Part shown: in pieces, positions 50,047-58,047 of the stretch | Numbering within the stretch: the stretch's first letter is position 1 | Layout of the letters: each line of letters begins with the position of its first letter | NCBI GenBank assembly: GCA_029262375.1 | Contig: JAJCZM010000014.1 | Span: forward strand, 1-62,369 | Reading direction: 5' to 3' | Origin: Deltaproteobacteria bacterium | Lineage (GTDB): Bacteria > Desulfobacterota > Binatia > UBA1149 > SPBQ01 | DNA: 62,369 nucleotides | Program-made: the position numbers and the translations under genes | The notes under the pieces: model-generated | The model's database searches: none | Told to the model about the DNA's origin: nothing | The model's input: the letters and a program-made list of their open reading frames with translations, nothing else

Positions 50047-50628
50047 CTACGAGGTCGTGCGCGCCGTCAGACGTGCGAGTATTTCCGCCCCGTCGTCCCA
50101 GGCACCGAGGTTGGATTCGCCGTTGATATGACCGGCGCCGTCGAGCATGACCAACTCGCTTCCCCAGGCGGCCGCGAACAGTTCGGCGCGCTTTTCGAGA
50201 ATGTACAGGTCGTCGTTACTGGCGACTACGGTCGAAGGAAACGGGAGCGGCGCCAACGGCATCGGCGCGAAGCTGGCGAGTTCCTCATAGAACTCGCAGA
50301 TCTCATCGACGTCGGCCGGAGACACCAGCAGCGCGGCAGCGACGGCATCGGGGTGGCTCGCGGCAAAATGGGCGACCAGCGAACACGCCAGACTATGCGC
50401 GACGAGGACGGGTCGGGCGCCGCAAGCGTCTACGCTGCGCGCCAACGAATCCATCCACTCAACGAGGTCCGGGGTGTCCCAGTCACGCTGTTCGACACGC
50501 ACATATGAGGGATTACGTTGCTCCCATATGCTCTGCCAATGATCGGGCCCGGAGCCGCCGAACCCCGGGAGAATCAGCACGGGATGCTCGTCGGAAACGG
50601 TCGAAGTACTGCGGGAATTCTCGCTCAT
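50047..50628 (-). CDS. RBBP9/YdeN-family alpha/beta hydrolase
   Basis: This 193-residue small serine hydrolase has HPVLILPGFGGSGPDHWQSI, the oxyanion region typical of the family, YVRVEQRDWDTPDLVEWMDS, the nucleophile elbow LVAHSLAC (xHSLxC, as in RBBP9), VVASNDDLYILEKRAE with the acid Asp, and LDGAGHINGESNLGAWDDG with the catalytic His. Substrate unknown. First gene of a run with the lipoprotein protease, the membrane protein and the DksA-like factor. Confidence 0.88.
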   Translation of the reverse strand: MSENSRSTSTVSDEHPVLILPGFGGSGPDHWQSIWEQRNPSYVRVEQRDWDTPDLVEWMDSLARSVDACGARPVLVAHSLACSLVAHFAASHPDAVAAALLVSPADVDEICEFYEELASFAPMPLAPLPFPSTVVASNDDLYILEKRAELFAAAWGSELVMLDGAGHINGESNLGAWDDGAEILARLTARTTS

Positions 50629-50673
50629 CGTCTGCTGCAGGCGCCTGCGCCCTACTGCACTATCGACGTACCG

Positions 50674-51666
50674 CTAGACATTGGCGAGAGCGGGACCGAC
50701 GGCTTCGACGACTTGCGCGTGGAATCTTCCGCTCGTGGCGATGATGCCGCGGTTGTCTTCCAACGTTCGCCCGCGAGAAAAATCGAGCGGCTTTCCGAAC
50801 ACGTCGGTGACGACTCCACCGGCTTCCTCCACGACGATCGCCCCCGCAGCGTGGTCCCAGATCTTCTCGCGGTAGTCTTTGCGTGTAGGCAGGCGCAGAT
50901 AGATGGACGCGTCGCCACGCGCGACGGCGGCGTACTTACATTGACTGTCGATACGATACGGCTCCTGGGTGATTCCCAGCGTCGCCGCGATCTGAGCCGA
51001 AGCCCCTTGATCGGAGTGCCCCGATTCTACTGATTCACAAAAGCGTGCGTCGGCCGTTGCCGCGACATCGCTGACGCTAATGGCGCGCGCCGTCGACGCG
51101 GCCGCGTCCAGCTTCACGAGATGCGAGCCGCCCCCGCGCTCCGCGGTCATGAGTACACCTTGCTCGCTGCTACCGTCTTCGATCGGAAGGTTCGGGCAGC
51201 CGAGAACACCGAGTACGACGCGGCCGTTCTCGATCAGGCCGAGCGCGATCGCGTATTGTTCGCCGCGCAAGAAACCCTTCGTGCCGTCAATGGGATCGAG
51301 CGTCCAATACCGCTCGGTCTTGCCGTCGGGAGTCCAGCCGCCCTGATCGATCCAACCGAGAACGTCTTTCTCGCCGGCTTCGCCGTCGATGACCAATCCC
51401 ACGTGTTGTGCGATCGAGGCACGTAGCCCAGCCGACGCGTCGTCGCGCAGCTCCTTGCTGTCTTCCTCACCGACCACCGGTATGTCCGGGAACGCGGCGG
51501 AGAGTGCGCGACAGATCACGGCCTGCGACGCGAAGTCCGCAACCGTAACGGGACTCTTGTCCTTCTTCTCCAGGGTAGCGGCGCTAACCAGGTTGGCCTG
51601 CACCTTACGGCACACGATCGCTGCCGTGCGAACCGCCTCGACGGCGATCTCCAATTCCTTACTCAT
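50674..51666 (-). CDS. 3'(2'),5'-bisphosphate nucleotidase (HAL2/CysQ-like)
   Basis: This 330-residue member of the inositol-monophosphatase superfamily has PVTVADFASQAVICRALSAA, PVVGEEDSKELRDD (metal Glu-Glu), YWTLDPIDGTKGFLRGEQYA (DPIDGTKGF motif with metal Asp residues), and IWDHAAGAIVVEEAGGVVTD (last metal Asp). Length and the HAL2-like GEEDS text fit eukaryote-like PAP phosphatases more than short CysQ. It removes the phosphate of PAP formed in sulfation and sulfate assimilation. Monocistronic or the first of the run ending at 48033. Confidence 0.9.
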   Translation of the reverse strand: MSKELEIAVEAVRTAAIVCRKVQANLVSAATLEKKDKSPVTVADFASQAVICRALSAAFPDIPVVGEEDSKELRDDASAGLRASIAQHVGLVIDGEAGEKDVLGWIDQGGWTPDGKTERYWTLDPIDGTKGFLRGEQYAIALGLIENGRVVLGVLGCPNLPIEDGSSEQGVLMTAERGGGSHLVKLDAAASTARAISVSDVAATADARFCESVESGHSDQGASAQIAATLGITQEPYRIDSQCKYAAVARGDASIYLRLPTRKDYREKIWDHAAGAIVVEEAGGVVTDVFGKPLDFSRGRTLEDNRGIIATSGRFHAQVVEAVGPALANV

Positions 51667-51712
51667 TCCACGTTTTTAACGAGAACCGTCGCCGTTGTCA
51701 TGCGGCGCGGTG

Positions 51713-52699
51713 TCAGGTCACCTGTCGCAAGAATTCCGAGAGACCGTATCCGATCCGATCACCCCACCGCCACTGCGTCATGCCTTCACCGATGTGGGTC
51801 GTCAGGCCGTTGCGGCGATTGCGCAACGGTATGAAGGCGCGCACAGTGCCTTCGATCTCGTGCTTCTCACCAGACTCGGTCGTGATGCGTGCACGCACTT
51901 TCGAGTGGAACAGTCCATTCTCTTCATAGTCGGCTTCGATCTCCGCGTCGCGGATCGCCTCGAGTTCTTCTCCACGCACGACAACCCCGTGCACGCGAGT
52001 GCTGTCGGGATCTGTACGCGGGCCCGTACGAATCACGCTCACCATCGCACCGAGATCGTCGCCGAAATTCATCGTGAGCCACTCGTAGCTGTCGATGGCC
52101 TGCCAGTGACGCGGCCCCCAGCTATGGTCACGTAGTCCGTATCCATCGATCTCGTGGCGCTCCCCCTCGATCTCGACCGTCCCTTTGACGCGCATGTGCT
52201 GTTCGTAGTGCGCCTTGGCGAACTGATCTTCGGCGTCGCGCTCACTTTCGGCTTTGTTCTTCGAACTGCCGTAGAGCGGCCCGACGGCGTCGTGTGTGAG
52301 ATCGATGGAAACCTTGCGGAAAGGATTGTTCGCAAACGCGTCGCGCGGATTCGTCATCTCGCGCGGCTCGGCCAATTCGCAGACACTCCCGTCGTAAGTA
52401 GTCCGCAGTGTCTGGGCCGGCTCGATGACCTCGAACTTGGTACCGCCCGCATCGAAGGCATCGTTGTCGTCTATGTGTGCGCGTTTGAAGTTGAAGAGAA
52501 CCCGGCCGTCGGGAAGGAACAGCGTGACGGTCGTTTCCGCGTAGCCTTCGTTCGCGCGATTACCGATCCGCAAGAATCCACCGATCGAACGTTCGCGATC
52601 GAAGAAATTGAAATACATCGACTCATTGAAGTTCGGTTCGGGGCCGAGCTCGTGCGTGAAGTCGTCTCGAGGAACGAGGTTTCCTATGATTTTCGCCAC
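51713..52699 (-). CDS. AttH/CrtC-like lipocalin-type protein (DUF7064/7065)
   Basis: This 328-residue beta-rich protein has FNESMYFNFFDRERSIGGFL, VTLFLPDGRVLFNFKRAHID, RVKGTVEIEGERHEIDGYGL and RDHSWGPRHWQAIDSYEWLT (the GxGxRDHSWGxR motif of the AttH/hydroxyneurosporene-synthase-like fold), then MVSVIRTG. Such proteins are common beside lipid and steroid catabolic genes in actinobacteria and related MAGs; the activity is unproven. I prefer GTG 52699 (GGAG six bases before) over TTG 52714. It lies downstream of the symporter gene on the same strand. Confidence 0.78.
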   Translation of the reverse strand: MAKIIGNLVPRDDFTHELGPEPNFNESMYFNFFDRERSIGGFLRIGNRANEGYAETTVTLFLPDGRVLFNFKRAHIDDNDAFDAGGTKFEVIEPAQTLRTTYDGSVCELAEPREMTNPRDAFANNPFRKVSIDLTHDAVGPLYGSSKNKAESERDAEDQFAKAHYEQHMRVKGTVEIEGERHEIDGYGLRDHSWGPRHWQAIDSYEWLTMNFGDDLGAMVSVIRTGPRTDPDSTRVHGVVVRGEELEAIRDAEIEADYEENGLFHSKVRARITTESGEKHEIEGTVRAFIPLRNRRNGLTTHIGEGMTQWRWGDRIGYGLSEFLRQVT

Positions 52700-52763
52700 G
52701 ATGTCTCCAGACAATGCCGTACGACCCGTCGGCCGTCAAAAACGGCGCCGCGTGCGTCTATAC

Positions 52764-54458
52764 TCAGACGCGACTCGGAAGGCGTATCTCTTCGACCATC
52801 GCCTGCACTTCGGGCGGCGGCGGCGGCGTGACGCGACTGACGGCCAGCATGACCGCGAAATTCATGAGCATGCCCAACGTCCCGATGCCTTCCGGACTGA
52901 TCCCGAACCACCATTGTTCCGGGCCGCCGTATTTGAAGATTTTGAAGTAGGAAATGTACGCGGCGGTGAACGTTATTCCCGTCACCATCCCGGCAATCGC
53001 GCCTTCCTTCGTGACGCGCTTGCTAAACACGCCGAGTACCAGCACCGGGAAGAAGCTCGCGGCGGCAAGCCCGAACGCAAACGCGACCACCGCCGCCACG
53101 TAGTCGGGCGGGTGAATACCGAAGTAGCCGGCGACGAGGACTGCGCCGCCGGCGGATATGCGGGCAGCGAGAAGCTCGCGTCGGTCGGTCATGTCGGGGA
53201 TCAGGATGGATTTGAGTAGGTCGTGCGAAATCGACGAAGAGATCACGAGCAACAGCCCCGCCGCCGTAGATAGCGCCGCAGCCAAACCACCGGCCGCTAC
53301 CAACGCGACGACCCAAGCGGGCAACTCGGCGATCTCGGGATTGGCTAACACCATGATATCGCGGTCGATGTACAACTCGCGCGTCTCAGGATCTTCGCTG
53401 TATTGAATGAGTCCGTCGCCGTTCTTGTCTTCGAAACGAATGAGACCGGTGGTTTCCCAGTTCGTGAACCACTCGGGCGCCTGATCGTAGGGACGCTCGT
53501 GTAGCGTTTGGATCAGATTCACGCGCGCGAACGCGGCGACGGCGGGTGCGGTCGTGTACAGCAACGCGATGAAGATCAGCGCCCACATGACACTCCAACG
53601 CGCCATGCGAGCCGTCTTGACCGTATAGAAACGAATGAGCACGTGCGGAAGCCCAGCCGTACCGACCATCAGGGCCATCGTGATCGCAAAGATGTCGGTC
53701 ATCGACTTCTTTCCCGCAACGAAAGCCCCCGTGTACTCGGGAAGACCGAGATCGCGGTGAATTCCGTCGATGGCCTCGAGAAGGAACACGCCGGCATTCG
53801 GCCCTTCGACGACCATCGAGCCGAAACCGAGCTGCGGAATAGGCTGACCGGTCATCTTCTGAGAAATCGCCACGGCGGGAATGAGGTAAGCAACGATCAG
53901 AACGCAGTACTGTGCGACCTGTGTGTAGGTGATGCCGCGCATTCCACCGAGCGTGGCGTACAGGAACACCATGCAGACGCCGATGTAGACACCCGTGTAG
54001 ATCTCGAATTCCAGAGAGCGCGAGAACACGACACCGACGCCGCGCATCTGACCTGCGACGTAGGTGAACGAAATGAAGATCGCGCACACAACCGCCACCA
54101 CGCGCGCGGCCTGCGAATAGTATCGATCGCCAACGAACTCCGGAACCGTAAACTTTCCGTACTTACGCAGGTACGGCGCGAGCAGGAGCGCGAGTAAGAC
54201 ATAACCACCCGTCCATCCCATCAAGTAGATGGAACCGTCGTAGCCCATGAACGAAATCAGCCCGGCCATCGAGATGAACGAAGCCGCGCTCATCCAGTCG
54301 GCACCCGTGGCCATTCCGTTCGCGAGCGCCGGAACGCCCTGCCCCGCTACGTAAAATCCGGCGGTAGTGCCGACGCGCGCCCAGATCGCAATACCGATGT
54401 ACAGTGCGAAGGTCGCGCCGACGATTGCGTAAGTCCATTCCTGTATGCCCCACTCCAT
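52764..54458 (-). CDS. Sodium:solute symporter, large subunit (VC_2705 subfamily)
   Basis: This 564-residue SSS-family transporter has about 13 transmembrane helices. Typical text includes YVAGQGVPALANGMATGADW, MSAASFISMAGLISFMGYDG, TVPEFVGDRYYSQAARVVAV, MRGITYTQVAQYCVLIVAYL and AALSTAAGLLLVISSSISHD (the Na2 site region). A periplasmic-loop insert around residues 330-380 carries an EF-hand-like DKNGDGLIQYSED. The ActP-like VC_2705 group takes up acetate or other short acids with a small partner subunit, which is encoded four bases upstream (54462-54731). Substrate unknown. Confidence 0.92.
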   Translation of the reverse strand: MEWGIQEWTYAIVGATFALYIGIAIWARVGTTAGFYVAGQGVPALANGMATGADWMSAASFISMAGLISFMGYDGSIYLMGWTGGYVLLALLLAPYLRKYGKFTVPEFVGDRYYSQAARVVAVVCAIFISFTYVAGQMRGVGVVFSRSLEFEIYTGVYIGVCMVFLYATLGGMRGITYTQVAQYCVLIVAYLIPAVAISQKMTGQPIPQLGFGSMVVEGPNAGVFLLEAIDGIHRDLGLPEYTGAFVAGKKSMTDIFAITMALMVGTAGLPHVLIRFYTVKTARMARWSVMWALIFIALLYTTAPAVAAFARVNLIQTLHERPYDQAPEWFTNWETTGLIRFEDKNGDGLIQYSEDPETRELYIDRDIMVLANPEIAELPAWVVALVAAGGLAAALSTAAGLLLVISSSISHDLLKSILIPDMTDRRELLAARISAGGAVLVAGYFGIHPPDYVAAVVAFAFGLAAASFFPVLVLGVFSKRVTKEGAIAGMVTGITFTAAYISYFKIFKYGGPEQWWFGISPEGIGTLGMLMNFAVMLAVSRVTPPPPPEVQAMVEEIRLPSRV

Positions 54459-54461
54459 CGC

Positions 54462-54731
54462 TCAGAGTTCCTCGTCGTCTTGTTCGATGCGGTCCATGCG
54501 GCGCGCATAGACGAAAACCAGTACGACGAAAACCAAGATCGCGCCCTGTTGCGCAAACCAGAACCCCAGCGGGAAGCCGCCGATGTGGATCGTGTTCAGC
54601 GGCTCGACCAACAGAATCCCCAGTCCGAACGACGCGATGAACCATACGGCCAGCGACACACCGACCAGGCGAAGATTGCGACGCCAGTAGGCGACGTCGT
54701 GCTGCGTCTTACTGCTGCTGTTCTTGCTCAT
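54462..54731 (-). CDS. Sodium:solute symporter small subunit (DUF4212)
   Basis: This 89-residue protein has two helices (RLVGVSLAVWFIASFGLGIL; GFWFAQQGAILVFVVLVFVY) and the family signature AYWRRNLRLV, the loop LNTIHIGGFPLGFWFAQQ and the end YARRMDRIEQ. DUF4212 proteins are the obligate small partners of VC_2705-type symporters. The stop is three bases from the start of the large subunit. Confidence 0.92.
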   Translation of the reverse strand: MSKNSSSKTQHDVAYWRRNLRLVGVSLAVWFIASFGLGILLVEPLNTIHIGGFPLGFWFAQQGAILVFVVLVFVYARRMDRIEQDDEEL

Positions 54732-54833
54732 GACGTCTTCTTTGTCTCCGCAAACCAGTGGCTTTAGAACTCAGTGGCGCACAGCTGCGACGCTGCGCGT
54801 AATATTTTGGTTCGGACCGGGGAGATCGACAGT

Positions 54834-55397
54834 ATGGCACGCATCGAAGGAATCGCGGAACGCAACGCCGGAGTGATCGGCCGCTATCTCATAAACGCCG
54901 TGCGGCGTCGGACCGGAAAACTACCAGCCACCTGGCTCATCGTCGCCCGCGTACCGGCCGTGCATCGCGCATGGGCGATGAAAGAGTACTTCCTCGACAA
55001 GTCGCGCCTCGTCGACGCCCGCACCAAACGACTGGCTTCACTCAAGACGTCGTTACTGATCGGGTGCCCCAGTTGAATAGACATCCACTCTGCCGGTGGC
55101 AGAGCCGAGGGCATCAGCGAAGCGCAGCTTCACGACATCGGTGCTTACGAAAACAGCGCCGCGTTCGATGACCGCGATAAGGCGGTGCTGGACTTCGCGG
55201 TCGCGATGACGCGAACCCCCGTCGACGTGAGCGACGAATTGTACACGCGCGTGCTCAGTCATTTCGCTGAGGAACAACTGATTGAGCTAACCGCCACCAT
55301 CGCGCAGGAGAACTTCCGAGCGCGCTTCAATCGACCGTTCAAGGTCGAGGCGATGGGATTCTCCGAAGGCGCGTTTTGCCCGATGCCGGAGCGCTGA
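54834..55397 (+). CDS. Selenoprotein: AhpD/carboxymuconolactone-decarboxylase-like with CxxU (in-frame TGA)
   Basis: The frame from ATG 54834 (GGGGAG upstream) runs 187 codons to the TGA at 55395, with one in-frame TGA at 55074-55076 (codon 81). Around it the protein reads LASLKTSLLIGCPS-U-IDIHSA and then RAEGISEAQLHDIGAYENSA. Relatives read GCPFCIDIHSA here, so TGA replaces the second Cys of the catalytic CxxC. Everything after the TGA stays on the family (VLDFAVAMTRTPVDVSDELY, LIELTATIAQENFRARFNRP, GFSEGAFCPMPE). A perfect stem-loop with GGT loop (55088-55104) gives the SECIS. AhpD-like selenoproteins with CxxU are known in bacteria. Likely a thiol/selenol peroxidase-like enzyme; it is followed four bases later by a VOC gene. 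A nonsense pseudogene is the alternative. Confidence 0.85.
55088..55104 (+). promoter_or_regulatory. Bacterial SECIS element for the TGA at 55074-55076
   Basis: CTCTGCC-GGT-GGCAGAG: a perfect 7-bp stem with a GGU apical loop, beginning 11 bases after the TGA and with the loop G 18 bases after it. Bacterial SECIS elements lie directly downstream of the UGA, with a G-rich small loop about 16-37 bases away, so it fits the known rules. The stem is within codons that also encode the conserved HSAGGRAEG segment. Confidence 0.8.
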
Positions 55398-55400
55398 CAG

Positions 55401-56144
55401 ATGAAGGCCCACTTCGAACACGTCGCGTTCGCCATCCACGGTGAAGACATCGCCGCCTGGGATCGATTGCTGCGCGCAACGCTCGGTGGCGCCTGCGGGC
55501 TCGGCGGCGACGCCGAAGGACTGGGCTTTCGCGGCGGCCAGGTTCTGTATCCGAACGATGGCATGCTCGAAGTCATCAGCTGGCAGATCCCGGGTGACGA
55601 ACGCAATCCGATCAAGCGTTACGTCGAGCGACACGGACCGCGCGCAGCCCTACATCACCTGACGTTTACCGTAGACGACTTCGACGCCGCGCACGCTCGC
55701 GCGCAAGAACTCGGCTACGACGTGATGCCCGGCCGCTACACACCCAACTGGAAGGAACTGTATCTACGCGCGCCGTTTCTGGAGCCGTCGAAGATGCTGA
55801 TCCAGTTACTACAGACGGACAAGGACGCACTGAAGAGCGCCGATGGTTGGGATTTCAACTGGGACGCATTCGATCCGGACGTTAAACCGATCGGCCCGAC
55901 CGCGACGATCGTCGGCGCCCGACTGGCCGTGTCCGACATTGCAGCCGCGCATCACATGTTCTGCGATCTGCTTGGTGCCACTCGCGAGAACGACGGCACG
56001 ATCCGTTGGGCGGACAGTTCGATGACCGTCGGGCTCCTACCCAATGGCAACGCCACGGACAGTCACGTCGTCGTCGAGAATTGCGACGCGGCGTTGCTCG
56101 CAGAGTCATCGCCGGCCGGCACGCTGATCAGAGCGCGCGCCTAA
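55401..56144 (+). CDS. VOC-superfamily protein (two glyoxalase-like domains)
   Basis: This 247-residue protein has an N-terminal VOC domain (FEHVAFAIHGEDIAAWDRLL, GQVLYPNDGMLEVISWQIPG, ALHHLTFTVDDFDAAHARAQ with metal His and Glu positions) and a shorter second domain (ATIVGARLAVSDIAAAHHMF, CDLLGATREN). The arrangement resembles glyoxalase/bleomycin-resistance/dioxygenase proteins of unknown substrate. It starts three bases after the stop of the selenoprotein gene, so they should be co-translated; a shared task in handling an oxidised or electrophilic compound is inference. Its 3' end overlaps the convergent SnoaL gene by four bases. Confidence 0.82.
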   Translation: MKAHFEHVAFAIHGEDIAAWDRLLRATLGGACGLGGDAEGLGFRGGQVLYPNDGMLEVISWQIPGDERNPIKRYVERHGPRAALHHLTFTVDDFDAAHARAQELGYDVMPGRYTPNWKELYLRAPFLEPSKMLIQLLQTDKDALKSADGWDFNWDAFDPDVKPIGPTATIVGARLAVSDIAAAHHMFCDLLGATRENDGTIRWADSSMTVGLLPNGNATDSHVVVENCDAALLAESSPAGTLIRARA

Positions 56145-56539
56145 GCCCAGAACTTATCGACTGCGTAGAGATCCCAAACGAACTCGTTGATCTCTACCGC
56201 CTGCCGGTCGACGATACGGATCTTCAGAACCGTAGGGTTGTCGAGCGTGCGACCGTCGTCGCGTGCTCCGTGCCCGCGAAACAACGCCACGGCGTGGTCG
56301 TCGTTTGCGAGCACGTCTTCCAGATCGAGCGCGAAGGTACCGCCGGTCAGCTCGCCGACGCGCAGCAGGAAGCTGAATATCCCATCGTGTCCACGATGTT
56401 CGCCGGCGAGTTGCCCACTCTCGCCGGGAAATCGCCACACCGCATCATCGGCGATGGCGGCGCGAATCGCATCCACGTCTTGTTGGTGGAAGGCCTCAAA
56501 TAGGCCGCGAACGAGCACGGCGTTGGGATGTTCTTGCAT
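56141..56539 (-). CDS. SnoaL-like (NTF2-fold) protein
   Basis: This 132-residue NTF2-fold protein has VLVRGLFEAFHQQDVDAIRA, AIADDAVWRFPGESGQLAGE, HRGHDGIFSFLLRVGELTGG, and EINEFVWDLYAVDKFWA at the C-terminus, the pattern of SnoaL-like ketosteroid-isomerase-related proteins. I chose ATG 56539 as the frame upstream overlaps the aldehyde dehydrogenase gene in a non-homologous way. It follows that gene by 25 bases on the same strand. Role unknown. Confidence 0.85.
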   Translation of the reverse strand: MQEHPNAVLVRGLFEAFHQQDVDAIRAAIADDAVWRFPGESGQLAGEHRGHDGIFSFLLRVGELTGGTFALDLEDVLANDDHAVALFRGHGARDDGRTLDNPTVLKIRIVDRQAVEINEFVWDLYAVDKFWA

Positions 56540-56564
56540 GGCGGTCGTCCTAGTCGGTGTGGTC

Positions 56565-58013
56565 CTAATCGAAAAACGCGATCGACTTCGCCTCGGTGTA
56601 GCAGTCGATGCCTTCCGGCCCGAATTCGCGACCGATCCCCGATGACTTGTAGCCACCGAACGGCGAACCGAAATCGATGATGAAGCCGTTGACGTTGTAA
56701 GTGCCGGTACGCACCTGGGTGGCGACTTGGTAGCCGCGATCCAAGTCTTTCGTCCAGACCGACCCGGACAGGCCGTACTCCGACGCGTTCGCGATCGAGA
56801 TCGCATCATCTGCGCCGCGGCTATCGTCGTAAGGAATCGCCACGAGTACGGGCCCAAAGATTTCCTCGCGCGCGATCTTCATCTCGTTGTTGACGTCGGC
56901 GAACAGCGTCGGTTCCACGTACCAGCCCTTGGCCAGCGACGCCGGGCGCCCGCCGCCTACGACCAAGCGTGCACCCTCGCTCTTGCCGGCCGCGATGTAG
57001 CCTTCGACGCGATCGCGCTGACGCTCAGCCACCAGAGGGCCCACCAGCGTAGCCGCGTCCATGGGATCACCGGTAGGCATGGTCGCAATGAACTCGCCCA
57101 ACGCATCGACGTATTCGGCGTAGCGCGAACGCGGAATCAGCAAGCGCGTCTGCGCTCCGCAGGCCTGCCCGGCATTGATGATGCCGTTCGGAACCAGACC
57201 TGGAACGACGGTCGCGGGATCGGCGTCGTCGAGAACGATCGCCGCCGATTTGCCGCCGAGTTCCAACGTACAGCGCTTGAGTTGCTCGCCGCAGATCGAC
57301 GCGATACGCCGCCCGACGACACTGTTTCCGGTGAACGAAATCTTGTTGACGTCGGGGTGGCGCACGAGATGTTCGCTTTCATCGCGGTCGGCGGGAACGA
57401 TATTGATGACGCCCTTCGGAAATCCGATCTCGTCGCAGATCTCGCCGAGCAACAACGCATCCAGCGGCGTCTCGGGAGCCGGCTTGATCACGTTGGTGCA
57501 GCCCGCGGCCAATGCCGCACCTAGCTTGAACATGATGATCGACATAGGGAAGTTCCACGGCACGATCAGGCCGCAAACGCCGGTCGGTTCTTTGCGAACG
57601 ATGACTTTGCCGAGTAGCCCCGCGCGCTCCTCTTCGAAAGGATAACTGCCGGCGACCTCGGCATATTTGTCGAGCACCATGCTCGCGGGTAATGCCTGCG
57701 TCATCTGCGACATGACGAAGGGACAACCCATCGACTCTGTGATCGCGAGCGCGACGTCGTCCAAGTGCGTAGCCATCGCTTGCGAGAGCCTGGTGATCCA
57801 TTCGATGCGCTCGACCGGCGACATGCGCGGCCACGGGCCGTTGTCGAAGGCATCGCGGGCAGCGGCAACCGCGCGATCGATGTCATCGGGTTTGCCGGCC
57901 GGAACGGTCGCGCAGGCTTCTTCAGTAGCCGGATTGACTACCGTGATCTTGTCGTTGGAACTCGGAGACGTCCATTCTCCGCCGATGTAAAACTGCTCGT
58001 AACTTTTGGCCAT
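56565..58013 (-). CDS. NAD(P)-dependent aldehyde dehydrogenase
   Basis: This 482-residue ALDH superfamily protein is of full length. Key motifs: VCGLIVPWNFPMSIIMFKLG, KPAPETPLDALLLGEICDE, ISFTGNSVVGRRIASICGEQ, LELGGKSAAIVLDDADP with the general-base Glu, NAGQACGAQTRLLIPRSRY with the nucleophile Cys, EEIFGPVLVAIPYDD and GFIIDFGSPFGGYKSSGIGR. It oxidises aldehydes to acids. It stands between an integral hydroxylase gene and a SnoaL gene in one orientation, as if oxidising the product of the hydroxylase. Confidence 0.93.
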   Translation of the reverse strand: MAKSYEQFYIGGEWTSPSSNDKITVVNPATEEACATVPAGKPDDIDRAVAAARDAFDNGPWPRMSPVERIEWITRLSQAMATHLDDVALAITESMGCPFVMSQMTQALPASMVLDKYAEVAGSYPFEEERAGLLGKVIVRKEPTGVCGLIVPWNFPMSIIMFKLGAALAAGCTNVIKPAPETPLDALLLGEICDEIGFPKGVINIVPADRDESEHLVRHPDVNKISFTGNSVVGRRIASICGEQLKRCTLELGGKSAAIVLDDADPATVVPGLVPNGIINAGQACGAQTRLLIPRSRYAEYVDALGEFIATMPTGDPMDAATLVGPLVAERQRDRVEGYIAAGKSEGARLVVGGGRPASLAKGWYVEPTLFADVNNEMKIAREEIFGPVLVAIPYDDSRGADDAISIANASEYGLSGSVWTKDLDRGYQVATQVRTGTYNVNGFIIDFGSPFGGYKSSGIGREFGPEGIDCYTEAKSIAFFD

Positions 58014-58047
58014 GGCGGCAGTTTATAGACGCTGCCGCCCGACCGCG

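Noticed and set aside
54774..55076. A 100-codon ORF ending at the TGA 55076 and a separate 71-codon ORF at 55185-55397
   Set aside because: They are in one frame, and together with the TGA codon they make one conserved protein; I treat them as halves of the selenoprotein.
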